Positions 54,399-64,000 of a stretch of DNA of 64,000 nt are shown piece by piece (the first letter of the stretch is position 1; each line of letters opens with the position of its first letter). The notes beneath the pieces were generated by a model that did not search any database, was not told where the DNA came from, and worked only from the letters and a program-made list of their open reading frames with translations. The position numbers and the translations under genes were made by a program. Origin of the DNA: Chiua virens (lineage: Eukaryota > Basidiomycota > Agaricomycetes > Boletales > Boletaceae); assembly GCA_019787685.1 (NCBI GenBank), contig JAHNUO010000064.1, positions 1-64,000 on the forward strand, given 5' to 3'.

Positions 54399-55394
54399 GC
54401 ACGCAGTGATGCAGCACTCACTTCAAGTTGGATTCCAAATTGGTGATGATCGGTTTGACAGTTTTTATGTCAAAGCACCCTTTCTACTAATAGTATATGT
54501 ACCACACCTTCTGAGACATGCATAATTAGGTATACTCCTCATCCTGCAGCAAACTGGGGACAGCATGTTTCTACAGAGTATTATCCATCAAGGATTCAGG
54601 CAAGAGCATGTTTCTGGGTCTGTAGGATGCAGTGACTTAGATGGGCTGTGACTGTCAGGTCCAATACTGCCGAGGATCAGATATCATGATGTTCAGCCCA
54701 TGCATAAGTTCTATGAGCACAAACTTTGGCACCAATCTATCAGGAATAGGTAGTATATACATTGTTCTTATATGAGCAGCAGGTATAGCCCAGTACAGCC
54801 AACTAAATTCATCCCTCATCTGTTCCTGTTCTGGGGCAGTGACATATGAAGGAGAGCACATAGTGTTGTACTGTTGCAAGTTCCATGGAAACCATGTTTT
54901 GTGTTGCCAGTGTGCTGCTGTGCCCTGTGATCCAATGCTGTGCTTGCACTTTGTAACAAGGCTGGTCTCAAGGTAGGCTTGAGGTAGGTGTGTTAGATTG
55001 CAGTGTAGACAGTGCACCTTCTGCATTGTACTTGAAACAATTCATCTTCAAGTCTGGTACCTCTTTCAGATTGTAGTCAAATGAGTGTCAATGGAAATGG
55101 GACTGTAAATGTGTGATGGACAGTACCTTTCAAAACCAGACTTGATCAGGGTATGCTTTGTCAGTGTCCATGTATGATGAGACATCATGGGAGCTGCAAG
55201 AATCGATGAGGTCTTGCAAATATTCTGAGCTGATTTCCATGGATTCTCAAGATTCTTTCAGTGCTGTCTGAGTCCTTTGAGCCATTTTGTTTTCTCGGTA
55301 ACATCTTGGATGGTGGTCACTTGGATTGGTCTAGTTTGCACAATGCTGTGGGCCTGGGTAGAGTTGGAATGTAATGAGGAGTAGTAAGTGAGAG
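54399..55394 (-). other. Region with one unassigned ORF (54655-55026, minus)
   Basis: A 123-codon minus frame begins VHCLHCNLTHLPQAYLET and contains QHKTWFPWNLQQYNTM and EQEQMRDEFSWLYWAIPA. It reads like real coding sequence with a C-x2-C at the start, but I do not recognise it. No other gene is seen in this interval. Confidence 0.3.
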
Positions 55395-55952
55395 TAGTGT
55401 TTTAAAGTCTGATCTGGTCCAGTTTTCCATGGTCCAAATAAGGCCACCAGACCAAGACCAGTCCTAGAAAGGTCCTGGACCCTTGCAACCACAACTGGAC
55501 TGAAAACAACCAGGCCAAAATGGTCTTTTGATCAGTTGCAACCAGTTGCAACTGGTTTTGTGCACAACCGGTCTTTTGACCCCTTTTCCATGGAATTCAT
55601 GATTGGTCATGGTGAAATGAAATATACTATGGAACCCTGGATACCTACTGACCCTTGGAACACAAGATCTGGATCACAGGATCAAAAGATATGGCCATTT
55701 CCGAGTGGCATGTCTGTCAGAGGGGGTCTCAACTTGGTTTGTGCTGTAGAAATTCAAATAAAATAGCTAAATTTCTGAGAATATTGTGGGAGGTATCCAT
55801 GGATAGGAGCTAAAGACTGGTCTTTATTTTTTCAAAATCAAGGCAACTAGCAACTGGACTGGCCAGCAACTGGATGCAACTGCAACTACAGTCCATTTGC
55901 CTACCAGTCTGTTCCAGTCCATTTGCCAGTCTTTTGAGAAATCCTAGACTAA
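55395..55952 (+). mobile_element. MITE M1, copy G, 3' end degraded
   Basis: It begins TAGTGTTTTAAAGTCTG and follows copy A closely. The last 20-30 bases with the terminal repeat are missing, and an internal block of about 50 bases near 55820 is deleted. Confidence 0.82.
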
Positions 55953-56176
55953 TTCAAGAGGAAAGTCACCATCAGGTAAAGTGAGGTATGCCAAGCAAGC
56001 AAACACTGACCTGATAATTGACTGTAGAATATATGATAAATCTCTCTCATGCTCTGATGCACTGCCCCCATCAGGACATACATTTTTGACACATTGAATA
56101 TTGACAGATCTGGGCCAATCAACTAGTTCATTAGATGCACTTGAACAATGTGGCCACCACCTAACTTGAAGTCTTT

Positions 56177-58390
56177 GTGAGTTCTGTTACTTTTACCTAT
56201 ACACTCATCATGCTGCACTGTCCAAGCTGTAGGAAAGGTGGTTTTAAGAACCAACATGCTGTCACAGTGCACATGAGTCAACCTTCATCTGGGTGCAACA
56301 CTTGGGTTAACAATCTCATACAGTTGCATGACTCTCTTACCCTTTCTAGTTTAGCCAGTTACACTTGCAGTTACACAACCTCCGACTCTGAATCAAGTGT
56401 TGCTCCTATGGATGTTGATCAGGAATTTGATGACCTCAATTCTTTTTTGGATACTACCAAATTCAACACTCACAAATACATTCATGGATAAGTTTGACAG
56501 GGACAAGTTCAATGAGGCTTGGAAATCAATCCTCTACTATCTGTTTGCCTCCCACAATGAGTGGGAACTCTCCCTGTGGCTACTCCACTCAGGAATCAGT
56601 ATGAAGATAATTAACTCCTTCCTGACTCTGCCCATTGTACATCACTTATATTCACTATACTAAGAGCAACTGGGCCTGACTGATTGATTTGGAGGTAAAA
56701 TCACTTGATTTTTCTTTCCATACTGCAAGGGACCTTCATGGATGTGCAGAGCTACTCCCTAGCAGGCCATGTTGGCATGTGATGCAGATTACTTTCTCAC
56801 ACCCTATGAAACACCCAGTGTTCCTTTAGTGGTGTGATCCTTTGGACTGCATCACATGGCTCTTCAACCATCCATCATTCTGAGATCAGCTTGATCTTAT
56901 TTCCCAGATGTTATACATGTCATCCAACAAACTTGACAGAGTGTACACTGAATGGATGACTGGGGAGGATGCTTGGCAAATGCAGGTAAGTAATCCCATT
57001 GTTAATAATCTCCTTCCAAGTCTGATACTGTGTAGTTGCAGCTTTCAGAAGGCATGACCCTGATTAGAATGATACTCTTATTGGATAAAATGAACATCAT
57101 GAATATCTGTGGTGGTGGGGTTGCCCACCTGCTTTTTATCAGCTTGGCAAACATCAAGATGTCAACATGCCTCAAGATTTCATCTAAATCATTCATGCTC
57201 ACTGCCCTACTTCCTGCTCCCAAATTCATTCACTCAAACATGCACATGCAGGGTGTCTTAGAAGATTGTCTTATCCACAATTGTCTCAATATCATTCTCA
57301 AACCCCTTAAAAAAGCCATGGAACTTGGTGTCATGCTGTCAGATCCTGAAGGGATCATATAGTATTACTTTACTCCAATTGCAGGTTATATCATTGATAC
57401 CCCAAAGGCTACCATGATCACTTGTGTTGGAGGAAATACTTCACTGGTGACTATGGCAATGTACAAAGAGTTTGGGGATTCATTCCAACACAAATTGTGG
57501 ACTGTGTGTATCACATTGGGCAAACTTGAGGTTGCCAAATCCAAGGCAGATCCTGCCAACCTAGTGGCCTTTTGCTGGGAAGCACAGCATTATCATCTCA
57601 ATGGGGTAAGTAAGCTGTTTTGGTGAAACTACCCCCTTTCATATCCCAGTGCCTTCATCAGCCCTGAGCTACTTCACTATCTGCACAAGGAATTTTGGGA
57701 CCATGGCTTACAATGGTGTCTGAACATCATTGGTGAAATGGAAATTAACTTCTGATTCTCCCTTCTGTAGCCCACTGTGGGATCCCATCACTTCAAGGGA
57801 GGAATCTCAAAACTGAAGCAAGTGACTGGTTGTGTCCACCATGATGTGCAATGCTATATTATGGGGGTCATTACTAAGTGCAGGCCTACCATATCACCAT
57901 GCTAACATCCACCTAATTTCTGCTGCCCTCACTGATTTTTATTCTCACAAGCATGCCATACTTGACCATGGTGGATGATGCAGCAAAGGGAACAAAGTTA
58001 TTGATAATTGGTACATCCCAAAATTGGAGCTGATACAAAGTATTATATCAAGTATCAAACATGTTGGGACCACTATCCAGTGAACTGCAGATACTACCAA
58101 ACATGCTCACATATTGGAAATCAAGACACCTGTGGGATTGACCAACAACAACAATTACAATCCACAAATCTGTTGTTATCTTGATCATGCAGAAAAGTGC
58201 AGAGCATTCAAGTTCACTACATCATTACATGAGCAGGAGATCACCTCAGATGAAGATATGCAAGCTTTACTAGACAATGGAACATCAGAAGACAGAGAAT
58301 CTCATGACCATGATAAAGATAACACCATTCAAATACCCCAACCAATGGGTCTTGCACATCCAAGCATGGATTATTTTGCCATTTTGGCAC
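56177..58390 (+). pseudogene. Plavaka-type (CACTA superfamily) transposase remnant
   Basis: Near the N-terminus is a Cys/His finger, HCPSCRKGGFKNQHAVTVHM with a following Cys, typical of Plavaka transposases. After it come SHNEWELSLWLLHSGIS (56550-56600), DCITWLFNHPSF, a segment ending VYTEWMTGEDAWQMQ (56940-56985) and a GT intron. Next are QLSEGMTLIRMILLLDKMNI (57037-57096; the Asp after ILLL is a candidate catalytic residue), VAHLLFISLANIKMSTCLK, GKLEVAKSKADPANLVAF and, near the end, NWYIPKLELIQSI and AEKCRAFKFTTSLHEQE. Frames change several times, with stops. It is cut at 58391 by a retroelement LTR, so the C-terminus is missing. Confidence 0.7.
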
Positions 58391-59502
58391 TGTAGGGAAT
58401 AGGTATTCCCTGTGCTTGCATAGCACTTTTCCATACCCTGCTGTCTCCTGATCCCAATTCTAATCTGTCTGCTTTAGGGAATAGGTATTCCCTGTGCTTG
58501 CATAGCACTGTTCCATACCCTGTCATCTCCTGATCCTGATCTGTCTGCTTGCCCAGACTCATTAATATCACTCATCTGCATGCTCATACTCACCTAGAGC
58601 TACGTTTTTCACATTTATTTTATGCTGTTTTATTTTATTTTGTTATGTTTCACTTTATCCATACTTAGCACTCACAACTCTTGCAGGGTTAGTGAGTCTG
58701 GTTCCGAGATTTTTAGTCTAATCATACTTACTGAGGACAAGTCTGAGGGTATTCCTGAGGACTATAAAACACACTATGTTGACAAACTACCGTAGCTTTC
58801 ACCTGTGTGCATCTGTCTCACATCATTTTCAGTTGATATTCATTTTCTCTCATTTTCCTCATGTTTTCTCAATCCAGATCCAGACTGCTGTGACTGCTTT
58901 TCATCTATTTTAATCCAGATTTGCCTCAGATTCATTTTGGACCACTAAAAACCCCATTTCTCATCATTCACCAACTCAGTGTAGTCCCTGGGTCCAACAG
59001 AATCACATTCCTTCACCCCCTTTCATTCTATTTCAATCCACCTGAGTATTGAAACAACCTGGAACAAAACTAGACTTGTTAAAGTAGTTGGTTGAGTGAA
59101 GAGCAGATTCAGTCCAGTGAGAGGTGAAAACTCCAAGAAAACTTTGTTAAAGTCCTCTGGCTTCAATTCATGGGGTTTATATACTACATGGATGTTGGAG
59201 TTCTAATCTGAGTATGAACTATGTAGATAAGCATATTGTATCCTATTGGATGAAAAGGTGTGAATAGATATGAGTCATAGATAAGAGCATAGCCTTGCAC
59301 TGCCATGATGAGTCAGTGATAAGGAAAATGAATAGATAGAAGTGTAAGTGTATGATATTGTGGCAGCCAATAGGATATGATCCCTTGGACAGCCTTGACA
59401 TGAGGCATTATTCTTAGAAAAGATTGAAAGTGTAATCTGTTAAGGGATGAAATGTTGGAATCATAACAAGTATTGCACTTCAGCTGATATTAATTATCTT
59501 TA
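58391..59502 (+). repeat. 5' LTR of an L3 element (G5) carrying a nested solo LTR
   Basis: It begins TGTAGGGAATAGGTATTCCC like the solo LTR at 2525 and ends near TTATCTTTA. Its first 84 or so bases are duplicated in tandem (58393-58476 and 58477-58560). A TATA segment (GACTATAAAACAC) is near 58760. A 419-bp solo LTR with a 5-bp duplication interrupts the last 50 bases. Confidence 0.85.
59050..59468. mobile_element. Solo LTR of a fourth family (L4) inside the L3 LTR
   Basis: It runs TGAAACAACCTGG ... GGAATCATAACA (419 bp) with TG/CA ends. It is flanked by AGTAT on both sides (59045-59049 and 59469-59473), and removing it restores the L3 LTR as seen at 2525-3138. The coding strand of its parent element is unknown. 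Confidence 0.9.
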
Positions 59503-59504
59503 AC

Positions 59505-59522
59505 TGGAGCCCACTGTGAGGG
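59505..59522 (+). promoter_or_regulatory. Candidate tRNA primer-binding site of G5
   Basis: TGGAGCCCACTGTGAGGG starts two bases after the LTR, the place and TGG start expected for a site complementary to a tRNA 3' CCA end. I cannot name the tRNA. Confidence 0.55.
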
Positions 59523-59859
59523 ACTTCCAGAAGTTGGTACAGACAACAACAACCCATCCACTCATTATTCACCTCACTCACAACACAGCTTCGCTCTACT
59601 TCTCAGAAATTTTTTGCCTCAGTTAACATCTCCTTGCATAGCATTGCCATCCCTATTGAACCCTGCACCACTACCCTTCTGCTGTTGCAGAACTCTAAGT
59701 GATGTGAGACAAGTCAGATGACACACCTATCATGGTGCATGACAACTTGCACCACCATCTGAGTCGTTACTATGCCTATACTTGGATATCTCCTACAGCT
59801 GCCCTTTTGGACTGCCTCTAGTGCCCCACATTTTGATGCAACCATTCCATCACAGCTAC

Positions 59860-60485
59860 CTTCCTTTTTAAAACACGTCAATTAGTTAGCTACAAGCATC
59901 AGACTCACAGACACACAGAAAATTAATACAGCAATCTGGTATGCCTACCCAGAAGACACCAAGCTATGGCAGACATCACAGCAAGTACTTGCAGCACAGC
60001 CAGATTGGTTAGCATTCATGGTGGATGTCCAACACTGGTACTTGTCATATGATGATGACTACCCATTTTACATTCCAGAACCAGCCATCAACATTACTGC
60101 CAACCCCATCCTTGCCTTAGTATTCACCATGTTAAATTTAGCAGACCACACATTGCAGAATGACCCCAATCAGGTCTATTTGGGAGCAGTAGCATGTGAT
60201 TCTGAGCAATCCAGTAATGTCTCAGTCAAACCTATCTGTGCTGATCCTTTACCTCTCACAGCTGTTAAATTTGTGGCATCATGTGCCAAAACCCAGGAGC
60301 AAGATGAACCAGATTGCCCCAACACATCTCATCCACTTTCACTTCCCTCATCTGAGTCCTTCTCAGACAAGTCATCACTTGACTCACACACACCATTTTG
60401 GTCATCAATGCTAGTATCCACACCCCCAATCCAAACTGCCTCAAGTTTGCCATGTCTTGTCATACCAGCACTCACACAAATTTAG
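59860..60485 (+). pseudogene. G5 gag-like protein
   Basis: The frame shows LTDTQKINTAIWYAYPEDTK (about 59915-59975), QVLAAQPDWLAFMVDVQHWY and DDDYPFYIPE (about 60050-60080). A helix with regularly placed Trp and Tyr followed by a short acidic turn is how capsid-like Gag regions of several fungal gypsy elements read. A Ser/Asp-rich tail follows to the stop at 60483-60485. It lies 360 bases behind the primer-binding site, as gag should. No zinc knuckle is seen. The upstream frame contains stops, so it is probably inactive. It could also be an accessory ORF. Confidence 0.4.
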
Positions 60486-61048
60486 CTGAATTCAATACCA
60501 ATAATACAACAATCCAAACCACCCTCACATGCTTGTTCTCCTCAAGCACAATCTCTCTGCCACCTGACATACTTGTCCATACATCAATCTGGATGTTCTT
60601 GGGTTCATCACCACGACCCATCCAACTGCCTTTACTCTTTTTGGATACATCACAACCTGACTCATCCACCCCATTACTCTCACCATTGACCACACCTGCC
60701 ATGTCACCATCTCTGCATGCTGCATTGCCACTCATCCATGTGTCACATTTCATACCACTGCACAATATGATGCCAGCACCAATCTCACCTATCCAGCTGC
60801 CCTCTCACTCACCTGGCTTAGCATGACCACCTTGTTCACCATACTCGCCTCCAGACAACATGATCATTTCATTATGACCAGATTCACCATTGTCACCATC
60901 CGTTTGTGATAACAGCACACCATTGCTGAAAACATCTATCTGGATAGCTCGGATCACACTGGATCCACTACCACACATGTCATGGCCATACCCACTGCCC
61001 TCATTCAAGCTGCCATTGCCACATTTACAGCCACATTGGATGTGCACT
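60486..61048 (+). other. Degenerate interior of G5
   Basis: A Ser/Thr/Pro-rich plus frame (60398-60826) has no recognised motif. Further on, a frame with MAIPTALIQAAIATFTATL (about 60980-61036) resembles two repeats on the far side of MITE M2, so the MITE probably split this region. Confidence 0.35.
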
Positions 61049-61709
61049 TAGTGCTGTGCCAGCCTGGCCTCAAGCTGCCAAGCCGGCTAAGCTGAGCCCC
61101 AAAAAGCCAGGCCAGGCTGGGTCATTTCAAGGGGCTTGCAGGGGCTCAAGGCCTGGCCTGGGGATTCATGAAGCCTAGGTCAAGCTGGGCCGAGCCCACA
61201 TTGTCGCATCATCTATGTGTTGTGTTCATTCCCCCCCTCTCTCCCCTTTCACCTGCACATTAGCTTGTACCACCACCTGGATATGATGATAATGACAACA
61301 ACGAACAAGACATATGTAAACACAACATGTGAACAACACAACACATTGTTGCATCATCCATGTGCCATGTTTGCCCCCCCTCTCTCTCTCTCTCCCCTTC
61401 CACCCACAGGTCAACTCATACTGCCACCTGGATGTGATTTCAGCGATGAACAGACATCAACACGACGTGATGACGATGCAACACATTGTCACATTGTCCA
61501 TGTGTTGTGTTTGCTCCCCCCCTTCTCTCTCTTTCATCCACATGAGTAAGCCCCAGCTTAGGCCCAAGCCCCAGCTTTCAGGCTGGGCTAGGCCCCCATC
61601 AGGGGCTTTTGAGGGCTTGGGGCTTAGCCTGCAATTTTATAGGGCCTAAGCCCCCCTAAGCCAGGCCCAAGCTGGGGCTTTCAGGCCAAGCCAGGCTGGC
61701 ACAGCACTA
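61049..61709. mobile_element. MITE family M2 (hAT-like), perfect 8-bp duplication
   Basis: The 661-bp non-coding element has inverted ends of about 20 bp (TAGTGCTGTGCCAGCCTGGC). TGTGCACT flanks both sides exactly (61041-61048 and 61710-61717). Both subterminal regions are dense in AGCC/GGCT-type repeats (GGCCTGGCC, AAGCCCCAGC). The interior holds three diverged units of about 140 bases with a CCCCCCTCTCTC run and CACCTGGATATGAT-type landmarks. Confidence 0.92.
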
Positions 61710-61717
61710 TGTGCACT

Positions 61718-62480
61718 ACACCAGTTCAATCTGTTTGGGACCAGATATCAATACCATGCTACATACCCTTCAGTGCATTTCCCACCTATCATGAAGTGCA
61801 TACATCACAGGTGTGTTTGCTGCATGGGTCCTCCTCATTGCAGCCACTCTTGTTGTCCTCATCCTTCTTCAACAAACCACCATCTCTGCATTTATGACCA
61901 TATCTGCCAGTGAGGATTCATACCTTGCTGGGTTAATCAATTTCTGGCTAGTTGTTGAAGGTACACACACTCTTCTGTGCAATTCCTATGCACCATGAAG
62001 TGTGCACATTGCAGACACCTTTGCACTGGTCCCGGGCCTCATTGCAGCCACTCTCGTTGCCCTCATCCTTCTTCAGCAAACCACCCTCACTACTATCAAC
62101 CTCATCCCTCATTTCCACAACCATGCTACCACCTATTTTGTCCAGACCACTGTCCCTGTATTTATAGCGATATCTGAGGATCTGTACCTTGCCAGTTCAA
62201 TCGGTGCTGAGCCAGTTATTGAAACTATGCATGCCCTTTGCCACTTTCCCAATCTGTTTCCCTCTCTCTTGATTTTATACTAATGTGTGCATGTTTTTGT
62301 TTCAGTTTATATCTCAGCTGTCTTTGCCCACATTGGGTTTATTCAATGAGCTGGCCAACACTGTTTGGTCATGTTTTCCATTCAATCCGGCAATCTGATT
62401 GTTTCTTTTTTGACTATCATTGAGATGCCCTCACCCTTTCTCCACAGCATTATCCAGATGACTGGGAGGTCATGAGACAT
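61718..62480 (+). other. Degenerate repeats with hydrophobic coding potential
   Basis: Two tandem units of about 220-240 bases (near 61785 and 62000) both encode a hydrophobic stretch: LLIAATLVVLILLQQTTI and LIAATLVALILLQQTTL. A related stretch lies before MITE M2. The segments look like repeated parts of one decayed protein. No function can be given. Confidence 0.35.
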
Positions 62481-63087
62481 TGTTACAACTTTTCTCTTTT
62501 GCCTTGTCGACTCCATTTCCCAATGGACTCTTACCTAGCTCTTCCGCTCTATGACCCACTCCCCGTACTTGCAGGAGATCATATCGCTCCATAGCATGGT
62601 AGCTTCTTGGTTCCTTGATCAGTCGTTGTTGCATGACTCCCTCTTCTCACAAAGTGTCCCCACTTCACCTTTGTTCCCTTTACTTAGTTCTTCCCTTCGT
62701 TGGAACACCCCTTTATATCAAACATATATAACTCACAGCGATACTCCCTCTCTACCACTGTACTTCTGTAGTACACGCAATCTAGCAAGTATCACTGCTC
62801 CTCTTTGGGCTCTAAGCCAACCTCGTCGCTGCGACCAACGTCCAGCATCTTGGTCCACCCCGATCACAAGGGGAAGTCTCGGTCCTTCAGGTATAGATTC
62901 CCAACAGGACGCTCTTAGGCAACGTCCTAAGTTCTAACTCGTCTCACTGGTAGCAACTCGCTGACCAGTAACCCTCGAACTCTACAGCGCGCCACATTAC
63001 CAAGTGGTGGTTATTTGAGTTATCGCAGCCGCTTGGTACTTAGCGCCTTTGCATCTACGCTAGGCCCTACCCGGGACTACCGTAACA
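62481..63087 (+). mobile_element. Solo LTR of family L1
   Basis: 607 bp, TGTTACAACTTTTC ... CTACCGTAACA, flanked by GACAT on both sides (62476-62480 and 63088-63092). It shares the closing block CCCTACCCGGGACTA with the G1 LTR (ACCCGGAACTA). Confidence 0.92.
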
Positions 63088-63253
63088 GACATGGCCTACC
63101 CAGGAGAGGGGTCTATATGACCACCTTGGTTTCTATGCACATATTTTTGCATTTTCATGATTTCAGGCTCATGCATTGTTCAGTATTCAAACTTAGCATG
63201 TGTGTACATTATGTGACCAACTGAAGACAGTTGGCATCCAAGTTCCCCTCAGG

Positions 63254-64000
63254 TATAGGAGTTAGATGCTCCTTACAGTTGCAGGATACCTTTTCCTACT
63301 CTCCATCATATCCTATTACCTCCCATCTCATCTGCTATCAACTTCATGCCAATCCAATTTTATTTCTAGCATTTACAGATCATGCAAACCCAATCCAAGT
63401 CCAATCCAAGTCAGCATGATCCAATCCAGTTTCATTGTATGTATTCTGCCTCATCTGATTTCACTTGTTCTATTCAATTAGGCCTTATTAAGGTCATTCC
63501 TATCACAATATCTTCCTTTCATTTCGTTATCTACAAAGTTTGACATTCCTCTTCTTAAATACTCACCCTATGTACATCAATCCCATATACTTACCTAGGG
63601 TCAAATTGCCTTTAACAGTCCTGGGTTGTGCCCAGGACTATAAAACCATGTTTTATAACATTAAATATCATCTTTCTGCATTCAGGAGATTACCTGTCTA
63701 CTCTCCCATGTGTGAGTGGGCTGGATATCCTTTCTTTTGCCTTGACCTATTGTTCCTTCACATCTCATCTACTTAAAATCAATCCTCTCATCACCTCGAC
63801 TCCACCCAGATACTTTCCATTGACTGCTTTTCATTCCAGATTGTTCAGCAACTTCTAGGACTTATAGACAAACCAATATCCTTCAATCCTTTCGAGTATA
63901 ACCCCCCTTGGGACAAACCTATCGCCCCACCTTTCTTCTCATCACCTATTATTAGTTTTCTACAATGTGCAAAACCCTACATGACAGACACACAGAAAAG
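63254..64000 (+). mobile_element. L2 retroelement: 5' LTR (63254-63885) and start of interior, cut by window end
   Basis: The LTR starts TATAGGAGTTAG (TG mutated to TA) and is 632 bp, with the hairpin CCTGGG-TTGTG-CCCAGG and TATA segment GACTATAAAACC near 63620-63650. The interior begins with TTTCGAGTATAACCCCCC, shared with 52980-53002. Coding sequence would follow outside the window. Confidence 0.8.

Overview
The window looks like transposon-packed DNA from a mushroom-forming basidiomycete (Agaricomycetes). The reasons are Ty3/gypsy chromoviruses, KDZ and Plavaka/CACTA-type transposase remnants, a TET/JBP-type dioxygenase remnant, Tc1/mariner elements and short (about 40-70 nt) GT-AG introns. 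I see no ordinary housekeeping gene, no rRNA or tRNA gene and no CRISPR array. No identity values or database hits are given, because everything was read by eye.

Layout. 1-6259: the 3' part of a chromovirus (G1) with protease, RT, RNase H, integrase, chromodomain, an extra zinc-knuckle ORF and a 3' LTR; a solo LTR of another family splits its integrase. 7.2-8.5 kb: a decayed TET/JBP-type 2-oxoglutarate dioxygenase. 9.6-10.9 kb: mariner T1. 11.2-12.3 kb: KDZ transposase C-terminus. 12.8-16.7 kb: a Plavaka-like gene split by mariner T3, which carries a second, convergent gene. 17.2-20.5 kb: an unknown gene split by mariner T2 (intact transposase, 215-bp inverted ends) and by a hAT-like MITE. 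21-28.9 kb: two tandem paralogous minus-strand genes with many exons, whose introns repeatedly contain the same short palindrome; this is the most unusual signal in the window. 29.2-30.6 kb: a degenerate satellite split by a MITE. 31.1-32.0 kb: a RecQ-like helicase remnant.

32.07-44.05 kb is a nest: chromovirus G2 (minus strand) contains a full-length but deleted copy, G3 (35202-40933, TSD GTAGG), and a solo LTR of a second family. 44.2-45.6 kb: an older gypsy pol. 45.9-50.3 kb: a CACTA-like transposase gene broken by an inversion whose breakpoints are two inverted copies of the MITE. 53-54.4 kb: an LTR with another solo LTR inside it. 56.2-58.4 kb: a Plavaka transposase remnant. 58.4-60.5 kb: a 5' LTR (itself carrying a solo LTR), a PBS and a gag-like ORF. 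61.05-61.71 kb: a second hAT-like MITE. 62.5-64 kb: a solo LTR, then an LTR running off the window.

How it fits together. The parts that can be interpreted are mobile and interact by nesting, not as pathways. Nesting gives relative ages: G3 and one LTR are younger than G2, T3 is younger than the Plavaka gene, and T2 and a MITE are younger than the unknown gene. CpG loss appears to follow the same order (G1 CpG-rich, G3 less, G2 least), which suggests cytosine methylation and deamination. Only the T2 transposase is fully open in a recognisable family; the introner-like genes at 21-28.9 kb may be expressed.
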